Assembly (NCBI GenBank): GCA_948479395.1
Contig: CAOLUI010000033.1
Coordinates: forward strand, 1 to 11,196
From: an uncultured Bacilli bacterium
Lineage (GTDB): Bacteria > Bacillota_I > Bacilli_A > RF39 > UBA660
Length of the DNA: 11,196 bases
Direction of reading: 5' to 3'
In this document: one piece after another, positions 6,958 to 11,196 of the stretch
How positions within the stretch are numbered: position 1 is the first letter of the stretch
How the letters are laid out: each line of letters begins with the position of its first letter
Program-made: the position numbers and the translations under genes
The notes under the pieces: model-generated
What the model saw: the letters and a program-made list of their open reading frames with translations, nothing else
What the model was told of the DNA's origin: nothing
The model's database searches: none

Positions 6958-8229
6958 CTATTTATATTTATTTAATATACTTTCTAATTCTTGTTCTTCT
7001 TCTTCACTCATATTTTCCTTTTCTAAATTTTCATTAAACCAAACTGGTTCAGGAGCTTTTTGGATTTTGGGATCTTTAGTTTTTTTATTATACTTTTTAT
7101 GTTCTTTTTCCGCTACCATCATCGCATCACTTGCCGTTTCAATTTTCATTCTCTTCCACTGTCCTGCAATAGTCTCTACAAAAGCTACATTCAATTTATT
7201 ATTATTTTTCTTTAATACATAATCAATCAATACATTTACAACTGCGGGTTTTAATCCTAAATCAATTAATAACATCTCTAGTAGTTTTAAATCACGATTA
7301 GTTGGATTACTTCCTCCATATTTACTTCTTAAAAAATCATAAGGACTTGTATTCTCAAAAACCCCAATAATCTTTCCTCGCTTTGAATTATCTCCTAACG
7401 GATTTTTTAAATATTCTGGCTGAGTTCGATAAACCAAAGTAGGTAATTTTCCATTATTATTATATTGATAATATTTTCGGGCATTCTTTCTTAAACTTTC
7501 CTTATCTATATATCCTTTTTCATTAATAACAAGCCTTAACAATTCTGTCATTTTAAACGTATCTAAATTATAAATAAAAGCCAAATTATTAATTAATTCT
7601 TTTAACTTCTTGTTAAAACTTCTCTCATTTAAAACCCCTTTAGGAACAGATGATAAAATTAAATCAAAATCAACCTGATCTTGTACAGTTAAAACTATTT
7701 CATTAGTTCCTATTGCTTCAAAAGAAACATCATTACTTGATTTATAAGTATCATTTAAATTAGAAGTTATATCTTCATAATCTTTTAAATCAATTTTAAA
7801 ACTTTGAAATTCTCTTTTTAATAAATCATACTCATATTTCCCTAAATTGTTATATAACACTACACTTAAAATCGGATGTGAAAAAAACTCTTTAGGACTC
7901 ATCGGAGAATATAACTCATAAACATAACTATTTGCTTCTCCTGTTTTTATATAAGTTTTAATTAATCCCACACCCTCTAAAGCACATCTCGCTCTTTTAA
8001 TATTTTCCAAATCACATTTTAAAAGTGTCATTAAATGATGATGATTATAATCCATACTAACAATTTCCAAACGATCTAAATCACGCCATAAAGTTAAATA
8101 AAGACTAACTGCTGCAAATCCAATAATTGGTTCATATAAGCTAATAATATTTTTTCGTTCCCTATCAGTTAACATTGTTTTATTAATAACAACATACTTA
8201 TCTGCTGGCAGTAAAGTAATTAACTTCAT
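6958..8229 (-). CDS. dnaB: Replication initiation and membrane attachment protein DnaB (Bacilli type, DnaD-like)
   Basis: This is the Bacilli DnaB, not the replicative helicase that carries this name in E. coli. With DnaD and DnaI it recruits the helicase at oriC and in replication restart. It is 423 aa, slightly shorter than B. subtilis DnaB (about 470). The N-terminal 110 residues form the winged-helix type DDBH1 region (with LYEPIIGFAAVSLYLTLW at 31-48). A mixed middle region follows, then the DnaD-like DDBH2 domain at about 295-360, which contains FVETIAGQW at 350-358, the family's YxxxIxxxW motif with F in place of Y. A basic lysine-rich stretch and an acidic tail end the protein. The ATG follows AAGAGGTG eight bases upstream. 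The stop directly abuts dnaI. The family assignment rests on the two domains and the dnaI partner. Confidence 0.92.
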   Translation of the reverse strand: MKLITLLPADKYVVINKTMLTDRERKNIISLYEPIIGFAAVSLYLTLWRDLDRLEIVSMDYNHHHLMTLLKCDLENIKRARCALEGVGLIKTYIKTGEANSYVYELYSPMSPKEFFSHPILSVVLYNNLGKYEYDLLKREFQSFKIDLKDYEDITSNLNDTYKSSNDVSFEAIGTNEIVLTVQDQVDFDLILSSVPKGVLNERSFNKKLKELINNLAFIYNLDTFKMTELLRLVINEKGYIDKESLRKNARKYYQYNNNGKLPTLVYRTQPEYLKNPLGDNSKRGKIIGVFENTSPYDFLRSKYGGSNPTNRDLKLLEMLLIDLGLKPAVVNVLIDYVLKKNNNKLNVAFVETIAGQWKRMKIETASDAMMVAEKEHKKYNKKTKDPKIQKAPEPVWFNENLEKENMSEEEEQELESILNKYK

Positions 8230-8249
8230 AACTTAAACACCTCTTATTT

Positions 8250-8278
8250 ATTATAAGATGAAACCTATTTTAGTACAA
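8250..8278 (-). promoter_or_regulatory. Putative SigA promoter of the dnaB-dnaI operon
   Basis: On the minus strand a perfect TATAAT (8250-8255) lies 17 bases from TTGTAC (8273-8278), a poor 3/6 match to the -35 consensus. The predicted leader is very short, leaving the ribosome binding site about 5 bases from the expected transcription start. It begins right at the end of the upstream terminator's T-run. Confidence 0.55.
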
Positions 8279-8279
8279 G

Positions 8280-8309
8280 AAAAAAGCTTCTTAAAAATTT
8301 AACAAGCTT
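8280..8309 (-). terminator. Rho-independent terminator after the thioredoxin-like gene, containing its stop codon
   Basis: On the minus strand an 11-position stem (8299-8309 with 8284-8294, ten pairs and one G-G mismatch) has an ATTT loop and is followed by a T-run at 8285-8280. The 5' arm includes the last two sense codons and the TAA stop of the thioredoxin-like gene. It separates that operon from dnaB-dnaI. Confidence 0.9.
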
Positions 8310-9027
8310 CATCACAACCCACTTCATAAACTTTATTAATAAGCTCTAAATATTTATTAGAAAGTTCCTCTTGTTCTACATTTGTTAACGCTTCATAAGG
8401 ATCAGTTTGACTTTCAACAGTCGCTACATGTATTCCAACTATCTCGCCTTTTTTTATTCCTATTACTGTTGGAGCAAGAATTCTTTTTTCTTTGGTATCA
8501 ATCATTTTTCCTTCATCGTTAGTTAAATAAAACGGTTCTAAAACATCATCTAAAATATCTAGCATTTTATAATAACTTGGTGTCCCCTCTTTTGTTACTT
8601 CTACTTTATTTTTATCATTTAACACTAAAACATCTCTAATATCTGAAATATTTAAATAATAAAGTTTATCTATTCCACTATTATCAAGCGTTTGTAATAA
8701 AACAGGAACCATACTTCGACACCAAGGACAATCAGGAAATCCCATATAAATAAGACCTGTTCCCTTTTCTAACAATTCTAAAGTCTTTTCTTCTGATACT
8801 ATTTCTACTGGATTATCATCAGCAATCACCAATTCTTTATGAGTCTTTCCATTTTTTTCATTAACCACATTATTTAATGACTCATATTCATTCTTAAAAT
8901 TTATAGCATCGGTATTAACACTAATATTTCCCTCTTTTTTATCTTTAAAAGTAAATATTCCTACTACTATCATAAAAGCCAATAACAATATTATTATACT
9001 TAGGAATAATTTCTTATCTTTATTCAT
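8299..9027 (-). CDS. Membrane-anchored thioredoxin-fold protein (CPWC)
   Basis: This 242-aa protein is likely anchored in the cytoplasmic membrane with its thioredoxin-fold domain outside. Residues 1-6 are basic, followed by a hydrophobic stretch at 7-27; there is no lipobox cysteine, so an uncleaved anchor is more likely than a lipoprotein signal. The active site CPWC is at 100-103 in an MGFPDCPWCRSMVP context, and the cis-proline is P186 in an APTV context. A second cysteine pair, C238 and C242 (CDEAC), ends the protein. The domain probably exchanges disulfides in exported proteins, but oxidant, reductant and isomerase roles cannot be separated from sequence. The ATG follows GGAGG seven bases upstream. 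It is the second gene of a two-gene operon with an unrecognised helical protein and is followed by a terminator that overlaps its stop. Confidence 0.85.
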   Translation of the reverse strand: MNKDKKLFLSIIILLLAFMIVVGIFTFKDKKEGNISVNTDAINFKNEYESLNNVVNEKNGKTHKELVIADDNPVEIVSEEKTLELLEKGTGLIYMGFPDCPWCRSMVPVLLQTLDNSGIDKLYYLNISDIRDVLVLNDKNKVEVTKEGTPSYYKMLDILDDVLEPFYLTNDEGKMIDTKEKRILAPTVIGIKKGEIVGIHVATVESQTDPYEALTNVEQEELSNKYLELINKVYEVGCDEAC

Positions 9028-9052
9028 TTATTTATCCTCCAACAATAAAATT

Positions 9053-10378
9053 TTATCTTAATTTATTGGATTTTGCAACATTTCTTCTATTTACTCTATT
9101 ATATAATATTGATTTGGTTAAACACAATGATGAATCTCTAACCACAAAATTATTTTCTTGATAAACATAATATTCCAATATATATATCATTTTATTATTT
9201 GTTCCTTGATTTTTATAAACAAATCTTTTTAAATATTCTAAAGCTAATTGCATTGCTATATGTCTTTCTATTTCCAACTCTTTTTGAAAAATTGGCAAAT
9301 TTATTTTTTCAAAATTACCTTCTAACATAAAAACATCCATCAAAAAATACTCTAACTCTAATTTTAAATTTTCTTCATCAATTATATTAGGTAAAAAATC
9401 TAAATTTTCTTTTTCTTCTATAATTCGTATCTTTCCTGAAACTTTAAATTTTTCAAACTCATCAAAATCCCGAAGGTGTTTTTTTATTTCTTCAGATCTT
9501 ATTATGATATATTCTGATAACCTAGTACCAACATTCTCTTTTACTTTTTCATAAATTGCCATTTGCCTTTCACTCAATATAAACTTATTAGAAAAATTAT
9601 ATACGATAAACATTTCTAATTTTGTTACAACATCTTGAGGTAAACTATCTTCTTCTAATCTATTATAAACAAAGTTTTCTAAATAATATAAAAGTAAAAC
9701 ACAAAAAATTCCTCTTTGATCTTCCTCTAAAAAATCTAATTCTCCTTTTACAAAAATATCATTAAATGCTACTTCACTTACTAAATCTTTTATATCACCT
9801 AATAAATAATTATTAAATTTTTTTAATTCTTCTTTATTTATAGCATTATTAATTTTATCCACTAAATCTTGGCCTCGAAATACTAAATAATTATTAACTC
9901 TTAACTTACTTCGATCATTTATTTTACTTTTAATTGTTCTATAATATATATCTCTAAAAGAAACAGGATCCATAAGTATTAAATTTTCTATCTGCTTTAT
10001 TCTCTTATTTTCTAATTCATATCCTATTCCATTATTATAAATATACCTTTGTAAATAATCTAAAAACAACTTACATAATTTATGAAATTCTGAAGAAAAA
10101 TTTTCAAGAAAAGCTAAAAACTCTTCTGTTGTTAATTCATCATACATTTGAAAAAAAGTTTCTATAAAAACTTCGAAATCTCTTTTTACTTCAAAATTTA
10201 ATTTTCCCGCTATTAAATCATTTTTATACTTATTCAAAAAATCTAACTTTGTTTGAAAATTTTTTATTTCTTTTCTTACAAAAGCAACCAAATAATTATC
10301 TCTTAAATTATCTAACACTCTATTATCTTCCCAAAAAGATAATTGACCATCTATATCTTCTACAAAAAGATCACTCAT
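9053..10378 (-). CDS. Hypothetical all-helical protein with threefold internal repeat
   Basis: This is a 441-aa protein that I do not recognise. It has no signal peptide, no convincing membrane segment and no catalytic motif, and looks almost wholly alpha-helical and acidic, with a basic tail (NRVNRRNVAKSNKLR). Three segments share the pattern YL-x-x-[FY]-[VI]-Y-[NK]: residues 108-115 (YLQRYIYN), 232-239 (YLENFVYN) and 382-389 (YLKRFVYK), each preceded by an amphipathic helix and followed by a linker and a second helix. This suggests a solenoid or scaffold built from three units. The start used here is the ATG at 10378, because GGTGA (10384-10388) lies five bases upstream; an alternative TTG at 10402 would add eight residues. 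A promoter lies just upstream, and the thioredoxin-like gene follows 25 bases after the stop. Confidence 0.85.
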   Translation of the reverse strand: MSDLFVEDIDGQLSFWEDNRVLDNLRDNYLVAFVRKEIKNFQTKLDFLNKYKNDLIAGKLNFEVKRDFEVFIETFFQMYDELTTEEFLAFLENFSSEFHKLCKLFLDYLQRYIYNNGIGYELENKRIKQIENLILMDPVSFRDIYYRTIKSKINDRSKLRVNNYLVFRGQDLVDKINNAINKEELKKFNNYLLGDIKDLVSEVAFNDIFVKGELDFLEEDQRGIFCVLLLYYLENFVYNRLEEDSLPQDVVTKLEMFIVYNFSNKFILSERQMAIYEKVKENVGTRLSEYIIIRSEEIKKHLRDFDEFEKFKVSGKIRIIEEKENLDFLPNIIDEENLKLELEYFLMDVFMLEGNFEKINLPIFQKELEIERHIAMQLALEYLKRFVYKNQGTNNKMIYILEYYVYQENNFVVRDSSLCLTKSILYNRVNRRNVAKSNKLR

Positions 10379-10383
10379 TAAAA

Positions 10384-10388
10384 TCACC
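10384..10388 (-). promoter_or_regulatory. Ribosome binding site that decides the start of the helical repeat protein
   Basis: GGTGA on the minus strand lies five bases upstream of the ATG at 10378. The frame stays open to a TTG at 10402, but the sequence before that TTG has no comparable site and would place the start only a few bases from the predicted transcription start. This favours the ATG. Confidence 0.65.
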
Positions 10389-10410
10389 AGCTTAAAATTC
10401 AAGTATAGTT

Positions 10411-10438
10411 ATTATAACAAAACCTATATTTTTTGCAA
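10411..10438 (-). promoter_or_regulatory. Putative SigA promoter of the helical protein-thioredoxin-like operon
   Basis: On the minus strand a perfect TATAAT (10411-10416) lies 16 bases from TTGCAA (10433-10438), a 4/6 match to TTGACA. The -35 begins only a few bases after the T-run of the preceding terminator. The 5' leader would be about 25 bases. Confidence 0.7.
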
Positions 10439-10440
10439 TC

Positions 10441-10464
10441 AAAAAAATCATCAAATATTGATGA
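10441..10464 (-). terminator. Rho-independent terminator after the surface-protein gene
   Basis: On the minus strand a perfect 7-bp stem TCATCAA/TTGATGA (10458-10464 with 10448-10454) with a 3-base loop is followed by seven T (10447-10441). It lies nine bases past the TAG stop of the right-edge gene. The stem is AT-rich but the T-run is clean. Confidence 0.85.
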
Positions 10465-10473
10465 CTTAATAAA

Positions 10474-11196
10474 CTATTTCTTTAAAACAAATGGTGAAGT
10501 ACTAGATCCTGTTCCTCCACTTTCTATTCCTATACTTGTATTTAAATATACTGAAGGGTATATTGCAAACGTAATATAGGCACTAGCACTATTCACAATT
10601 CCTTTCAAGGCCTTAAAGTAAACGCTATCAGCACTAGAAGAATTCGGCATTAATGTCCATTGACTATTATTGCTATACAACCAATCATTTGTTTTACAAT
10701 CACTTACTCCACTTCCATCCCAAGAATTCAAAGAGGTATTTAAACATGTTGCTCTATCTGTTGTATACCCACCACTTGTTGCATATCCATAATCTGATGG
10801 ATACATTAATCCAACATGCCCTGTCCATGTCGTTGGTCTTCCGCTATATACTTCTTCTCCTCTTTCCTCTGTATACATTCTTTTAGTTAATCTTTCACTA
10901 GGTGCCACATTAGTTCCACCTAAATTCCATACACTATCACTTATCATGCCCTTAGCATCATTCGTTAATCCTGAATCACTAAAATCACATGTTTTTATGA
11001 TTCCATTTTGATCACTAGGACAATTTCCACTTGTTCGATTCCAATATAAACCTTCATTTAATACTTTTTGAAAAGCACTTGTACTCCAATCATTACTTCC
11101 ATATGCTCCAGCATTATCCCAAACATAATCTCCTATACTTTCAATTCTTATTAACTTAATTTTATCTTCTTTACTTCCATCAGGATTCTCTATATC
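10474..11196 (-). CDS. C-terminal part of a secreted pseudopilin/DUF6273-like surface protein, 5' end outside the window
   Basis: The reading frame is open to the right edge, giving 240 residues of a longer protein; the internal ATG at 10947 is not a start, because the homologous sequence continues upstream of it. The segment is rich in G, S, T, Y and W and low in charge, typical of exported proteins. It carries phrases that recur in extracellular proteins of gut Firmicutes with pilin-like N-termini: AKGMISDSVWNLGG, a MYTEERG stretch, SGRPTTWTGHVGLMYPSDYGYAT, and an ending of the form YPSVYLNTSIGIESGGTG followed by SPFVL, close to the usual VRPSxYL...GDGT..NPY ending. Cysteines occur in pairs and may form disulfides, perhaps served by the thioredoxin-like protein nearby (inference). 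The N-terminus, and therefore any pilin signal, is not visible. The stop is TAG, followed by a terminator. Confidence 0.8.
   Translation of the reverse strand, partial: DIENPDGSKEDKIKLIRIESIGDYVWDNAGAYGSNDWSTSAFQKVLNEGLYWNRTSGNCPSDQNGIIKTCDFSDSGLTNDAKGMISDSVWNLGGTNVAPSERLTKRMYTEERGEEVYSGRPTTWTGHVGLMYPSDYGYATSGGYTTDRATCLNTSLNSWDGSGVSDCKTNDWLYSNNSQWTLMPNSSSADSVYFKALKGIVNSASAYITFAIYPSVYLNTSIGIESGGTGSSTSPFVLKK

Noticed and set aside
6782..7222. Plus-strand open frame of about 146 codons with apparent hydrophobic stretches
   Set aside because: It spans the dnaB-dnaI junction on the opposite strand. The hydrophobic stretches come from reading K/E-rich helices in reverse, so it is not a credible membrane protein.
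10653..10886. Plus-strand open frame of about 77 codons rich in H, L and Y
   Set aside because: It is antisense to the surface-protein gene, with odd composition and no start signals.
10945..10947. ATG at 10947 as the start of a complete 157-aa protein
   Set aside because: The same frame stays open for 83 more codons to the window edge and encodes matching surface-protein sequence (for example YVWDNAGAYGSNDW). No ribosome binding site precedes this ATG, so the gene is truncated by the window.
1..11196. Mycoplasma-type genetic code (TGA as tryptophan)
   Set aside because: TGA ends dnaI and the DUF1292-like gene at the expected places, and the tryptophans I checked are TGG. The standard code fits.
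1..11196. Defence island, CRISPR array, prophage or transposon
   Set aside because: I saw no direct-repeat arrays, transposase or integrase motifs, terminal inverted repeats or phage genes. Apart from the few unknown genes, the content is core replication and translation.

Overview
The window comes from a very AT-rich, low-GC Gram-positive bacterium. The evidence is strong GGAGG-type ribosome binding sites, SigA-type promoters, a T-box riboswitch, and a dnaB-dnaI helicase-loader pair of the Bacilli type. TGA is used as a real stop (dnaI and the DUF1292-like gene) and tryptophan is encoded by TGG, so this is the standard bacterial code and not that of Mycoplasma. A gut-type uncultured Bacilli lineage (RF39/Erysipelotrichia-like) is a reasonable inference, mainly from the surface-protein style at the right edge. 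All supported genes lie on the minus strand, so the window reads right to left.

Layout in transcription order. (1) At 11196-10474 is the C-terminal part of a secreted, pseudopilin/DUF6273-like surface protein that enters from outside the window, with a terminator behind it. (2) From 10438 to 8280 a promoter drives an unrecognised all-helical 441-aa protein carrying three copies of a repeat, followed by a membrane-anchored thioredoxin-fold protein (CPWC) and a terminator. (3) From 8278 to 6067 a promoter drives dnaB and dnaI, which abut stop to start and encode the replication-initiation helicase loader system. (4) From 6056 to 5047 a consensus promoter drives a single-pass membrane protein of unknown function and an overlapping small DUF1292/YrzB-like gene. 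(5) From 5050 to 1124 a consensus promoter, whose -35 hexamer overlaps the previous stop codon, drives an isoleucine T-box leader, a 176-aa unknown protein, ileS and a terminator. (6) From 1093 to about 95 a promoter drives a calcineurin-like metallophosphoesterase, with a weak possible terminator.

The most notable points are these. The isoleucyl-tRNA synthetase has GLHH where the class I HIGH signature should be, the altered motif associated with mupirocin hyper-resistance in IleS2 enzymes. An unknown gene sits between the isoleucine T-box and ileS, so it should respond to uncharged tRNA-Ile. An unrecognised protein shows a threefold helical repeat and is paired with a thioredoxin-like protein that has a second cysteine pair at its C-terminus. 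The genome is very compact, with terminators and a promoter built over stop codons. No mobile elements, CRISPR arrays, tRNA or rRNA genes were seen, and no gene-free stretch exceeds 300 bases.
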